From Stagnimonas aquatica (GTDB lineage: Bacteria > Pseudomonadota > Gammaproteobacteria > Nevskiales > Nevskiaceae): a stretch of DNA of 64,000 bases. Both the position numbers and the translations under genes were made by a program. The notes beneath the pieces are model-generated. The model did not search any database. It had not been told where the DNA came from and saw nothing but the letters and a program-made list of their open reading frames with translations. The stretch lies in contig NZ_RJVO01000009.1 of NCBI RefSeq assembly GCF_003730135.1, positions 62,001 through 126,000 of the forward strand. The letters run 5' to 3'. Shown here one piece after another: positions 1-7,690 of this stretch; the first letter of the stretch is position 1, and every line of letters begins with the position of its first letter.

Positions 1-18
1 GGCAGCGGGTGGTGATTG

Positions 19-37
19 GTACTGTAACGAACAGTAC
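19..37. promoter_or_regulatory. Palindromic operator candidate upstream of TetR gene
   Basis: Perfect inverted repeat GTACTGT-AACGA-ACAGTAC (7-bp arms, 5-bp spacer), ending 17 bp before the start codon of the TetR-family gene at 55. The size and position fit a TetR dimer site for autoregulation of the tetR/tolC-like pair. Binding by this repressor is inferred, not shown. Confidence 0.6.
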
Positions 38-54
38 AGTTCACTTCAAGCGCG

Positions 55-777
55 ATGCCCAAGCCCGTCAACAGCACCGCAAGCCCCGCCGCCAGCGTCC
101 GCCGCAAGGCGGAAGCGGCCGCGTCGGCGCCGCGCACCAATGCGCGCGGCGAGCGGCGTCGCGAGGCCATGCTCAGCGCCGCGCAGGCGGTATTCCTGGA
201 GCACGGCTACGCCGGCGCCTCGCTGGAGGCAGTGATCCAGCGGGTCGGCGGCAGCAAGGCCAGCCTGTACAGCTACTTCGGCAGCAAGGAAGGCCTGTTC
301 GAGCAGATGGTGGTCAATGGCTGCGAGCGCTTCCTGCGCAATGTCGCGATCCCTACGAGCATCGAAGGCGACCTGGAAAGCACGCTGCGCGCCTTCGGCC
401 TGCGCTTCTTCAAGCTGTTCACCGATCCCAACGGCGTGCGCCTGATGCGCGCGATCATCGCCGAGGCCACCCGCTTCCCGGCACTAGCCCAGCAGTTCTA
501 TGACAACGGCCCGAAGCGCGCCCGCCAGCAGCTCGCCGCCTTCTTCGCGCACTGCCACGCCGGCGGCCACATGCACGCGCCGGACCCGGACTTCGCCGCC
601 ATCCAGTTCATCACGCTGATGAAGGGCCATTGCCAGTTCCGCAGCCTGTTCGGCCTCTCGCCGCTGGCGCTGACGATCACGCCTCATGCTTTCGTCGAAC
701 AGGCCGTGCGCCTGTTCCTGTACGGCTGCCAGCCGCCCGCGACACCCAACAAGAAACCGGCCCGGAGCCGCTCATGA
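55..777 (+). CDS. TetR/AcrR family transcriptional regulator
   Basis: A 240-aa one-component repressor. The N-terminal ~35 residues are basic and low-complexity; the helix-turn-helix lies at about residues 55-80 and ends in the family pattern 'SLYSYFGSKEGLF'. The rest should be the ligand-binding and dimerisation domain. Its stop codon overlaps the start of the TolC-like gene (ATGA at 774-777), so the two are translationally coupled, and a perfect palindrome lies just upstream. The arrangement is typical of drug- or solvent-responsive regulators of efflux components. The ligand cannot be read from the sequence. The family is certain; the regulated target is inference from context. Confidence 0.9.
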   Translation: MPKPVNSTASPAASVRRKAEAAASAPRTNARGERRREAMLSAAQAVFLEHGYAGASLEAVIQRVGGSKASLYSYFGSKEGLFEQMVVNGCERFLRNVAIPTSIEGDLESTLRAFGLRFFKLFTDPNGVRLMRAIIAEATRFPALAQQFYDNGPKRARQQLAAFFAHCHAGGHMHAPDPDFAAIQFITLMKGHCQFRSLFGLSPLALTITPHAFVEQAVRLFLYGCQPPATPNKKPARSRS

Positions 778-2051
778 CGCCAAATCTGACCCGCCTCGCC
801 GCGCTTGCCCTGTTCGCCGCCTGCGCACCGGCGCAGGCCCTGAGCCTGCGCGCCGCCGCCACCGCCGCTCTGCACCACGACCCGCGCTTCGACCAGAGCG
901 AGGCCGAGATCGAGGCCGCCCGCGCCGGCGAGACCGTGGCGCGCGCCGGCAGCAGCCTGAGCCTGGGCTTCGCCGCCGATGTCGGTCGCTCCGACTTCGA
1001 GACCGATGCGCCCTTCCCGGCCTCCGGCGTGCGCACGCCGAGCAGCTTCTCGCTCGCCGCCAGCCAGCCGCTGTACACCGGCGGCCGCACGGCGGCGCTG
1101 GAAGACTCCGCCCGCCGCGCGGTGGAAGCGGCGCTGGAGAAGCGTCGCGATGTCGGCGGCAAGCTGATCCTCGCCACCCTCACCGCCTATCTCGACGTGA
1201 AGCGCGACCGCGAGACCCTACGTCTGTCCACGGTCAACCGCGAGACGCTGACGCAGGCGCGCGGCGACGTCGATAAGCGCTACCAGGCCGGCGAGGCGAC
1301 CCGCACCGATCTGGCCCTCGCCGAGGCGCGGCTCGCCGAGGCGGCGGCCAATGTCGAACGCAGCCAGGCGCAATTGCGTGCTTCCGAGATCGCACTCACC
1401 CGCCTGCTCGGCACGCTGCCGGCCGATCTCGACGCGCCCTGGCCGGAGTTCATCGCCACCGCCACCAGCCGCGAGGAAGCCATCAGCCAGTCGCACACCG
1501 CGCCGGGCGTGCTGTCGGCGCAGCACAGCAGCCGCGCCGCGCAGGGACAGATCCGCGCCGCCGCCGCCGAGCGCCTGCCCAAGCTCTCGCTCGACGCCCG
1601 CGCCGGCACCCAGGACGACAGCGACTTCGGCTACGACCGCCTCTCCACCTGGGCGGTGCAGTTGAAGCTGCAAGTGCCCATCCTCACCGGCGGCCTGGTC
1701 AATGCCCGCGTGCGCGAGGCCAGCGCCAAGGCCAGCAGCGCCCAGTACGCCGCTGCCGACACCGAGGCCTATTACGCCGAAACCGCCGCCCGCGAATGGG
1801 AGCTGCTGCGCGCCTCCGGCCCGGTGATCGCCGCCTACCAGTCGCAGGTGCGCGCCGCCGAGCTGGCGCTGGACGGTGTCGGCAAGGAGCTGAAGGTGGG
1901 CAGCCGCACCACGCTGGATCTGCTCGACGCCGAGCGCGACCTGCTCAGCGCCCAGGTCAATCTGGTCGGCGCCCAGCGCGACCGCGCGGTCACCGCCTTC
2001 CGCCTGCTGGCCGCCTGCGGCAAGCTGGAACTGGAAAACGTGCCCGACTGA
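774..2051 (+). CDS. TolC family outer membrane protein
   Basis: A 425-aa outer-membrane efflux channel of the TolC/OEP family. The chosen ATG overlaps the upstream tetR stop and gives a signal peptide of about 22 residues (hydrophobic core 'LAALALFAACAPAQA'). Two repeated alpha-helical OEP halves follow, with long Ala/Glu/Arg-rich coiled-coil stretches such as 'RYQAGEATRTDLALAEARLA' and, in the second half, 'VGSRTTLDLLDAERDLL', both typical of TolC repeats. No inner-membrane pump or periplasmic adaptor gene lies next to it in the window, so it would have to pair with a pump encoded elsewhere. Regulation by the adjacent TetR protein is likely. Confidence 0.9.
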   Translation: MTPNLTRLAALALFAACAPAQALSLRAAATAALHHDPRFDQSEAEIEAARAGETVARAGSSLSLGFAADVGRSDFETDAPFPASGVRTPSSFSLAASQPLYTGGRTAALEDSARRAVEAALEKRRDVGGKLILATLTAYLDVKRDRETLRLSTVNRETLTQARGDVDKRYQAGEATRTDLALAEARLAEAAANVERSQAQLRASEIALTRLLGTLPADLDAPWPEFIATATSREEAISQSHTAPGVLSAQHSSRAAQGQIRAAAAERLPKLSLDARAGTQDDSDFGYDRLSTWAVQLKLQVPILTGGLVNARVREASAKASSAQYAAADTEAYYAETAAREWELLRASGPVIAAYQSQVRAAELALDGVGKELKVGSRTTLDLLDAERDLLSAQVNLVGAQRDRAVTAFRLLAACGKLELENVPD

Positions 2052-2183
2052 AGCCGCCCGGCCGACGAAACTTGGCCGCTAGCGCTATTGACCGCCGGCC
2101 CCGAGCGGGGTGGACTATGCGCCGCCCGAGCCCGCCACCCGAAGGTGGGCCTACCCTTTCATCCCTTTGCCGGAAGCCTCCGC

Positions 2184-3404
2184 ATGATCCCGTTCTCGCT
2201 CAAGGTGCTGGTCTACAAGATCTTCCAGTTCCTGCTGAAGTGGTCCACCAAGCTGCTGACCTTCCGCACCCCGGAGCTGTTCAGCGGTCCCGGCTCCTCG
2301 CTACAGCTCTGCGAGCACATCGCAAAAACCGGGGTGAAGAGCCTGCTGATCGTCACCGACGCGATGCTGGTGAAGATCGGCCTGCTCAAGCCGATGGAGG
2401 AAAAGCTGCGCCAGCTCGGGATCCAGTACGTGGTCTACGACGGCGTGCTGCCCAACCCGACCATCGAACAGATTGAAACCGGCCTCGCGATGCTGAAGAA
2501 GGAAGGCTGCACGGCCATCCTCGCCATCGGCGGCGGCAGCTCCATCGACGCCGCCAAGGTGATCGCCGCGCGCGCCAGGAACCCGCACAAGATCGTGCAC
2601 ATGGCCGGCCTGATGCGGGTGCTGTTCAAGCCCATGCCGCTGTACGCGGTGCCGACCACCGCCGGCACCGGCTCGGAAGTGACCATCGCGGCGGTGGTGA
2701 GCGATCCGTCCACCACCCGCAAGTTCGCGATCATGGACCCCAAGCTGGTGCCGATCGGCGCCTGCCTGGACGGCGCGCTGATGACCGGCCTGCCGGCACC
2801 GATCACCGCCGCCACCGGCATGGATGCGCTGACCCACGCGGTCGAGGCCTACATCTCCCGCAACCACACCCCGGCCACCGACGCCGAAGCGCTGGAAGCC
2901 ACCCGGCTGATCATGCAGAACCTGCCGGAGGCGGTGCACAACGGCAGCAATGTCGAGGCGCGTCAGAACATGGCGCTGGCCTCGTTCAAGGCCGGCGTGG
3001 CCTTCACCACCGCCGGCGTCGGCTACGTGCACGCCATCGCCCACAACTTCGGCGCCTACTACCACCTGCCGCACGGGCTGGCCAACGCCATCGTGCTGCC
3101 GCGCGTGCTGGACTTCTCCAAGCCCGACTGCACGCCGCGCCTGGCCAAGCTGGCCGAGGTCAGCGGCCTGAAGCAGGGCGGCGAGAGCGAGGTGCAACTG
3201 GCCGACAAGTTCATCGCCCATGTGCGCAAGCTCAACGCCGACTTCGGCATTCCGACCCAGGTCGACAAGCTCAAGGCCAGCGACATCCCGGCGATCACCG
3301 ATAAGGCCCTGGCCGAAGCGCACTGGACCTACGCGGTGCCGCGCTACATGGACAAGCCGGAGTGCGAAAACTTCCTGCGCGGCATGCTGCCTGCCGCTGC
3401 CTGA
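2184..3404 (+). CDS. Iron-containing alcohol dehydrogenase
   Basis: A 406-aa group III (iron-dependent) alcohol dehydrogenase, catalysing NAD(P)-dependent interconversion of alcohols and aldehydes. Seen: the nucleotide-binding stretch 'AIGGGSSIDAAKVIA', 'PTTAGTGSEVT', and the metal-binding region 'GMDALTHAVEAY' plus 'HAIAHNFGAYYHLPHG' with the conserved Asp/His ligands. The start ATG at 2184 is preferred to an upstream in-frame one because the protein then begins with a short hydrophobic/amphipathic stretch ('MIPFSLKVLVYKIFQFLLKW') ahead of the normal family start; this may be a membrane-associating helix. Substrate unknown; long-chain alcohols are plausible given that helix. Confidence 0.88.
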   Translation: MIPFSLKVLVYKIFQFLLKWSTKLLTFRTPELFSGPGSSLQLCEHIAKTGVKSLLIVTDAMLVKIGLLKPMEEKLRQLGIQYVVYDGVLPNPTIEQIETGLAMLKKEGCTAILAIGGGSSIDAAKVIAARARNPHKIVHMAGLMRVLFKPMPLYAVPTTAGTGSEVTIAAVVSDPSTTRKFAIMDPKLVPIGACLDGALMTGLPAPITAATGMDALTHAVEAYISRNHTPATDAEALEATRLIMQNLPEAVHNGSNVEARQNMALASFKAGVAFTTAGVGYVHAIAHNFGAYYHLPHGLANAIVLPRVLDFSKPDCTPRLAKLAEVSGLKQGGESEVQLADKFIAHVRKLNADFGIPTQVDKLKASDIPAITDKALAEAHWTYAVPRYMDKPECENFLRGMLPAAA

Positions 3405-3414
3405 GCACGAGCCG

Positions 3415-3771
3415 ATGCTGAGCGTCTACGGCATCAAGAACTGCGACACCGTGCAGCGCGCGCTGACGCGCCTGCGCGAGGCCGGCATCGAGCATCGCTT
3501 CCATGACTTCAAGCTCGAGGGCCTGAGTGCAGCGACCGCCCAGCACTGGATCGACGCTCTTGGCCTGGACACCGTGGTCAACCGCAAGGGCACCACTTGG
3601 CGCAAGCTAGACACCGCCACCCAGGCCGGACTCACCGCCGCCAATGCCGCCACGCTGCTGGCGAAGGAGCCTTCGCTGGTTAAGCGGCCGGTATTCGAGC
3701 GCGATGGAAAGCCGCTCTCCATCGGCTTCCCGAAAGGCGAGGAAGAGGCCGTACTCGCGCAGCTGGCCTAA
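3415..3771 (+). CDS. ArsC/Spx family reductase-like protein (YffB type)
   Basis: A 118-aa thioredoxin-fold protein of the ArsC/Spx/MgsR group. It begins with the family signature 'VYGIKNCDTVQRA', which carries a single cysteine (Cys10), and ends with the usual 'VKRPVFERDGKPLSIGF' segment. The single Cys rather than CXXC fits YffB-type proteins, described as glutathione-dependent thiol reductases, rather than true arsenate reductases with three cysteines. It starts 11 bp after the alcohol dehydrogenase stop, so the two are probably cotranscribed. It converges on the adenosyltransferase gene with only 4 bp between stops. Exact function is uncertain. Confidence 0.85.
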   Translation: MLSVYGIKNCDTVQRALTRLREAGIEHRFHDFKLEGLSAATAQHWIDALGLDTVVNRKGTTWRKLDTATQAGLTAANAATLLAKEPSLVKRPVFERDGKPLSIGFPKGEEEAVLAQLA

Positions 3772-3775
3772 AGCG

Positions 3776-4315
3776 CTAACCGCGCTTCCAGCTCACCTCG
3801 CCCGCCTCGCCGCGCGCCAGCACGCGGCAGCAGACGAACAGCAGGTCGGACAGGCGATTGGCGTAGTGCAGGCCGTGGAGGTTGACCGGCTCTTGCGCAT
3901 TCAAAACCCACAGCGCCCGCTCGACACGGCGCGCGACCGCGCGCGCCAGATGCGCCCGGGCCGCCGCTTCGCCACCACCCGGCAACACGAACTCCTTCAG
4001 CGGCGGCAGGCTTTCGTTGAGGTCGCTGAGGCATTGATCCAGGCGCAGCACATGCGCTTCGGTGATCAGCTGGGCTGGCGGCATGGATAGCTCGCCGCCG
4101 AGGTTGAACAGCTCGTGCTGACAGGGCGCCAGTGCCGCGCGCACGGGCTCCGGCAGCTCGACCGCCAGCAGCAGGCCCAGGCAGCAGTTCAGCTCGTCGA
4201 CATGGCCCATGGCATCGACGCGGGCATGGGTCTTGGCGATGCGCTCGCCGGTGGCGAGGCCGGTTTCGCCGGCATCGCCGGTGCGGGTGACGATCTTGGA
4301 GAGGCGGTGGCCCAT
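3776..4315 (-). CDS. Cob(I)yrinic acid a,c-diamide/cob(I)alamin adenosyltransferase, PduO type
   Basis: A 179-aa PduO/MMAB-family enzyme that transfers the adenosyl group of ATP to cob(I)alamin, forming coenzyme B12. The N terminus shows the ATP-binding signature 'TRTGDAGETGLATGERIAK' followed by 'RVDAMGHVDELNCCLG'; the C terminus has the family segment 'YANRLSDLLFVCCR'. The start was set at the Met before 'GHRLSKIVTRTGD'; longer in-frame versions add only non-conserved sequence. It lies 103 bp downstream of btuB on the same strand, which, with the riboswitch before btuB, implies a B12 uptake-and-activation unit. Hairpins in the gap may tune relative expression. Confidence 0.9.
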   Translation of the reverse strand: MGHRLSKIVTRTGDAGETGLATGERIAKTHARVDAMGHVDELNCCLGLLLAVELPEPVRAALAPCQHELFNLGGELSMPPAQLITEAHVLRLDQCLSDLNESLPPLKEFVLPGGGEAAARAHLARAVARRVERALWVLNAQEPVNLHGLHYANRLSDLLFVCCRVLARGEAGEVSWKRG

Positions 4316-4341
4316 GTCGGTGGTCGATCTCGGAATTCGGA

Positions 4342-4418
4342 GTGGGCGATGACCTGGTCCAGGCCATCGCCCACCGCTTGTACCGCCCTGAACCGCGATC
4401 CGCAATCTGCGATTGCGG
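4342..4418. repeat. Two hairpins between btuB and the adenosyltransferase gene
   Basis: Inverted repeat GTGGGCGATG (4342-4351) / CATCGCCCAC (4365-4374), and a second perfect one CCGCAATC (4400-4407) / GATTGCGG (4411-4418) ending against the btuB stop codon. Neither has a U-tract on the minus strand, so they look like transcript-stabilising or partially attenuating structures rather than clean terminators. Confidence 0.55.
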
Positions 4419-6269
4419 CTACCAGGTCCAGCGCAGGGTGCCGTAGGTGGCAAGGCCCGACTGCTGATAGCCGAACACCGTCACGTAGTCGCGGTCGAGC
4501 AGGTTCTCGACCTTGGCGGACAGGCTCCAGCCCTGCGGCAGCTTCAACTCGCCGGTCAGATTCACCAGGGTGTAGCCGCCGTTCTTCACCGGCTGGCTGG
4601 GGAAACTGCCGAAGTCGACGTCGTCGCGATCACCCACCGCCTGCACATTGAGCCCCAGACGGTGCTCGCCGATGCGACGGCTCAGATTGGCAGTGAGCGA
4701 CTTGCTGGCGCGGCGCAGCAGGCGCTCGCCGGTCATCTCGTTCTTGGGGTTTTGCAGCGATCCGTTCAGCCCCAGCGACCAGGCCGCCAGCGCCAGCTGG
4801 TAGTCCAGTTCCACACCGCTGATCTTGGCCTTGTCGACGTTGACATAGGTGGTGTTGAAGCTGGCATCGGTGGCGGTACCGATCAGGTCCTTGATCTTGT
4901 TCTCGAAGGCATGCAGCGCCAGGGTCTGCGAGCGGCCCAGGCGCGCCTTGATGCTGGCTTCGAGGTTGCGCGACTTTTCCGGGTCGAGATCGGGATTGGC
5001 GAAGAAGCTGAAGGCCGGGAACGACAGGAAGCGCTCGGAGGCATTGGGCGCGCGGAAAGCCGTGCCGTAGCCGATGCCGACGGTGAGCGAGGGCAGCAGG
5101 TCGTAGGCCAGATCGAGGGCACCGGTGGTGTAGCCGCCGAAGCTGTCGTGGTCGGTATAGCGCAGGGCGCCAAGCGCGCTGAACGCGCCGTGCCGCAGCG
5201 CGTCCTGCACGAACAGCGCCTTGCTCAGGGTGGACTCGTTGAAGCGGGCGTCGGAGACGCTGGCCTCGGTGTCTTCATCCTGGTAGCTGAGCCCAGCGGT
5301 GAGCCGGTGGGCACCGAGGTCGAGGTCGTTCTGCCAGTCCAGCGCGCGTCGCTCGGTGTGGTAGTAGTCGGGCCGGCTGCCGAAGCCGAGCTGCTGCTCG
5401 TCACGGGCATCGCCACCGAGTTGCAGGGCGAGGCTGCTGGTCCAGGCACCCAGCACCGGCCGCGTCCAGGCCAGGCGCGAGGCGCGACGGTTGAAGTCGT
5501 AATGGCTGGTGCTGGTGGCGAAGGCGGAGCCGAGATACTCGGTGTTGCCCTCGGCCTGCAGATGACTGACGACAAACCGATTGGCACCGATCTGGGCATC
5601 GCCATTGAGGCTCAGCGCCAGGTTCTCGTGCCCTGCCTTGAGGCTGGAGCCGGCGAACGGCGGGTAGCCGTCGCTGTCCTGCTGTTGCAGGCTCAGCGAG
5701 AGACCGCCGTCGGCATCGCGGTAGCCGAGCCGGCCGCTGTAGTCGCGGGTCTGGTAACGGCCGGCGCGCGCCGCCAGCTCGCCGTGCAGACCGCTGGCGG
5801 ACTGGCCACGGGTGATGATGTTGACCACGCCGCCGATGGCATCGGCGCCCCACTGCGCCGAGCGCGGGCCCTTGACGATCTCGATGCGCTCGATGGACTC
5901 CAGCGGGATGTCCTCGATGGCGGCGAGGCTGTTGATGCCGTCGTTGAGGCGCACGCCGTCGACCAGCACCAGCGTCTGGTTGCTCTCGGCGCCGCGGATG
6001 AACACGGTCAGCGGCGACTGACCGGGACCGCCGCTGCGGATCACGTCGATACCGGCCACCAGGGCCAGGGCGTCGCCCAGGTCGCCGGCTTGCAGCAGGC
6101 GCAGCTGCTCGCGGTCGATGACGGTGACGGCGGCATTGACGGCGGACACCGGCGTGGCGGTGCGGGTGGCGGTGACCACCACCGGATCCAGCGCGGTGGG
6201 CTCGGCGGCGAGGCTCAGGCTGGGGCTCAACAGCGTCACGGCCAGGGCCGCGTAGGGGTACTGCTTCAT
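4419..6269 (-). CDS. btuB: TonB-dependent vitamin B12 receptor BtuB
   Basis: A 616-aa outer-membrane receptor for cobalamin. Signal peptide at about 1-21, then a TonB box-like segment ('ALDPVVVTATR'), the plug domain with 'VFIRGAESNQTLVLVDGVRL' and 'GPRSAQWGADAIGGVVNII', and a beta-barrel ending in an aromatic residue ('GTLRWTW'). Length and plug motifs fit BtuB rather than siderophore receptors. Assignment to B12 is strengthened by the cobalamin riboswitch about 125 nt upstream of the start and by the downstream adenosyltransferase. A Shine-Dalgarno-like GGGAGAAG lies immediately before the start, next to a 9-bp-arm hairpin. Uptake would need TonB/ExbBD and a BtuCDF-type transporter from elsewhere in the genome. 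Confidence 0.92.
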   Translation of the reverse strand: MKQYPYAALAVTLLSPSLSLAAEPTALDPVVVTATRTATPVSAVNAAVTVIDREQLRLLQAGDLGDALALVAGIDVIRSGGPGQSPLTVFIRGAESNQTLVLVDGVRLNDGINSLAAIEDIPLESIERIEIVKGPRSAQWGADAIGGVVNIITRGQSASGLHGELAARAGRYQTRDYSGRLGYRDADGGLSLSLQQQDSDGYPPFAGSSLKAGHENLALSLNGDAQIGANRFVVSHLQAEGNTEYLGSAFATSTSHYDFNRRASRLAWTRPVLGAWTSSLALQLGGDARDEQQLGFGSRPDYYHTERRALDWQNDLDLGAHRLTAGLSYQDEDTEASVSDARFNESTLSKALFVQDALRHGAFSALGALRYTDHDSFGGYTTGALDLAYDLLPSLTVGIGYGTAFRAPNASERFLSFPAFSFFANPDLDPEKSRNLEASIKARLGRSQTLALHAFENKIKDLIGTATDASFNTTYVNVDKAKISGVELDYQLALAAWSLGLNGSLQNPKNEMTGERLLRRASKSLTANLSRRIGEHRLGLNVQAVGDRDDVDFGSFPSQPVKNGGYTLVNLTGELKLPQGWSLSAKVENLLDRDYVTVFGYQQSGLATYGTLRWTW

Positions 6270-6283
6270 GGTGCTCTTCTCCC

Positions 6284-6305
6284 GGCCTTGCGTCCCCGCA
6301 AGGCC
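6284..6305 (-). promoter_or_regulatory. Hairpin abutting the btuB ribosome-binding site
   Basis: Perfect 9-bp inverted repeat (GGCCTTGCG / CGCAAGGCC with a 4-nt loop) ending right at the btuB Shine-Dalgarno. It lies downstream of the riboswitch aptamer and is a candidate for part of the expression platform, acting on translation initiation. That role is inference from position only. Confidence 0.45.
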
Positions 6306-6394
6306 CTAGGTGGGTAAGGCGGACCCAGGGAGAACGTGCATCGGCGCGGTCAGCGAGAGCCGACCCCGCCGGCTTCGCCCTCCGCGAATCCGTG

Positions 6395-6605
6395 CTGGCT
6401 CGATGGCCGGTCTCCGGACTCGCAGGCTGAGGGCGCCGGCGATGCCGGACCCTCGTCGGCCTCCGCCTTCCCGACGCGCTGCGCCAGTGGCTCCAAAGGA
6501 GGTCGATTCCTGCTTACCGTTGCGGGGGCAGCGCCGGTTTTTCACCGGCTTCCCGTTTAACCCTTCGGGCGATGGGGATCGCACCTCGGGGCACCGTCAA
6601 GCGGG
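6395..6605 (-). promoter_or_regulatory. Cobalamin riboswitch
   Basis: On the minus strand, in the right order, the leader contains the conserved blocks of the cobalamin aptamer: 'GGGAAGCCGGTGAAAAACC' near 6537-6555, 'CCCCGCAACGGTAAGC' near 6511-6526, the 'GGAGCCACTGGCGCAG' block near 6479-6494, and the B12-box equivalent 'GCCTGCGAGTCCGGAGACC' near 6408-6427. It precedes btuB on the same strand, so binding of B12 should repress the uptake receptor and probably the downstream adenosyltransferase. The outer limits are approximate. Confidence 0.93.
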
Positions 6606-6698
6606 CGCACTGTAGGGCTGGCGAGAGGCTGGTGCAAACCCGCAAGTGGACGAGCCGTTTAAGCTAGGCGCCCCGCAAAGCCAGCCTGCCCTTTCACC

Positions 6699-7493
6699 AT
6701 GAGCCCGTTTCTCACCGCTGCCCTCGAAGCCGCCCGCGCCGCCGACGCCGTGGTGCGCGCCCATTACCGCAAGAACTTCGAGGTGCGCATCAAGGCCGAC
6801 GCCTCGCCGGTGACCGAGGTGGACGAGGCCGCCGAAGCGGCGGTGAAGGCGGTGCTGCTCAAGCACTTCCCCGGCCACGGCTTCTTTGGCGAGGAGAGCG
6901 GCAAGGACAACGCCAGCGCCGAATATCTCTGGCTGGTCGACCCCATCGACGGCACCAAGGCCTTCGTGCGCGGCTACCCGATGTTCTCCACCCAGATCGC
7001 GCTGATGCACCGGGGCGAGCTGATCCTGGGCGTCTCCAGCGCGCCCTGCTGGAACGGCGGCGCCGGCGAGACCTGCTACGCAGAGCGCGGCGAGGGCGCC
7101 TATCTGCTCGGCGCGCAGGGCCCTGAGCCACTGCGCGTCAGCGACATCGCCACGCTGCCGAAGGCGACGCTGTCGCTGGGCAATCTCGCCACGCTCGCCG
7201 CCTCGCCGAGCTGGGCGCGGCTGGGCGCGGTGATTCCGCAGCTGCACCGCATCCGCGGCTACGCCGACTTCCTGCACTACCACCTGCTGGCCTCGGGCCG
7301 CATCGACGCGGTGGTGGAAACCAACGTCAACATCCTCGACATCGCCGCCCTGGTGGTGATCGTGCGCGAGGCCGGCGGGGTGTTCACCGAGCTGGACGGC
7401 GGGCCGATCAGCCTCGCCACCACCAGCGTGCTGGCCAGCAATGGCGCCTTGCAGGAAACCCTGCGCACGGCGCTGGCCTACACGCCGGCCTAG
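6699..7493 (+). CDS. Inositol monophosphatase family protein (histidinol-phosphatase-like)
   Basis: A 264-aa Mg-dependent sugar/histidinol phosphatase of the IMPase superfamily. Seen: 'ASPVTEVDEAAE' (metal-binding Asp region), 'HGFFGEESGK' with the catalytic Glu-Glu, the hallmark 'WLVDPIDGTKAF', and the C-terminal 'NILDIAALVVIVREAGG' in place of the usual W-D-xAA-xxxxxEAGG. The replacement of the Trp region and the 'KAFVRGYPMFS' loop are closer to HisN-type histidinol-phosphatases than to SuhB, but substrate cannot be fixed from sequence alone. Transcription runs away from the btuB riboswitch; no his genes lie nearby. Confidence 0.85.
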   Translation: MSPFLTAALEAARAADAVVRAHYRKNFEVRIKADASPVTEVDEAAEAAVKAVLLKHFPGHGFFGEESGKDNASAEYLWLVDPIDGTKAFVRGYPMFSTQIALMHRGELILGVSSAPCWNGGAGETCYAERGEGAYLLGAQGPEPLRVSDIATLPKATLSLGNLATLAASPSWARLGAVIPQLHRIRGYADFLHYHLLASGRIDAVVETNVNILDIAALVVIVREAGGVFTELDGGPISLATTSVLASNGALQETLRTALAYTPA

Positions 7494-7532
7494 AGCATTT
7501 TTGAGTCAAGCCCATACAAACTGTTGTCCTAC

Positions 7533-7601
7533 CGGCGAAAGCCGGTATCCAGTACTTCAAACCGGGAAAACCTTGCTGGTACTGGATTCCGGCTTTCGCC
7601 G
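7533..7601. repeat. Short inverted-repeat intergenic element
   Basis: Arms of about 23 bp (CGGCGAAAGCCGGTATCCAG at 7533-7552 and its near-perfect complement at 7579-7601) separated by about 23 bp. Each arm contains its own smaller palindrome built on CCGGCTTTCGCCGG. The architecture matches the small, non-coding hairpin repeats scattered in many proteobacterial genomes. It lies between the phosphatase stop and the SDR start and may also end the upstream transcript. Confidence 0.7.
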
Positions 7602-7690
7602 CTATGACGGTATTTGATGTCTACACTTAAACAAAAACCGCGCTAGTCGGCCGCAACCAACAGAACAAGACCATCTTGGGAGGAGAACCC

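Noticed and set aside
3415-3771. Arsenate reductase ArsC
   Set aside because: Only one cysteine in the active-site region and no ars genes nearby; the sequence fits the YffB/Spx-like group better.
4413-6317. A 634-codon open frame antisense to btuB
   Set aside because: It has no recognisable domain, covers the true btuB reading frame with its clear signal peptide, plug and barrel, and is the usual antisense frame of high-GC coding DNA.
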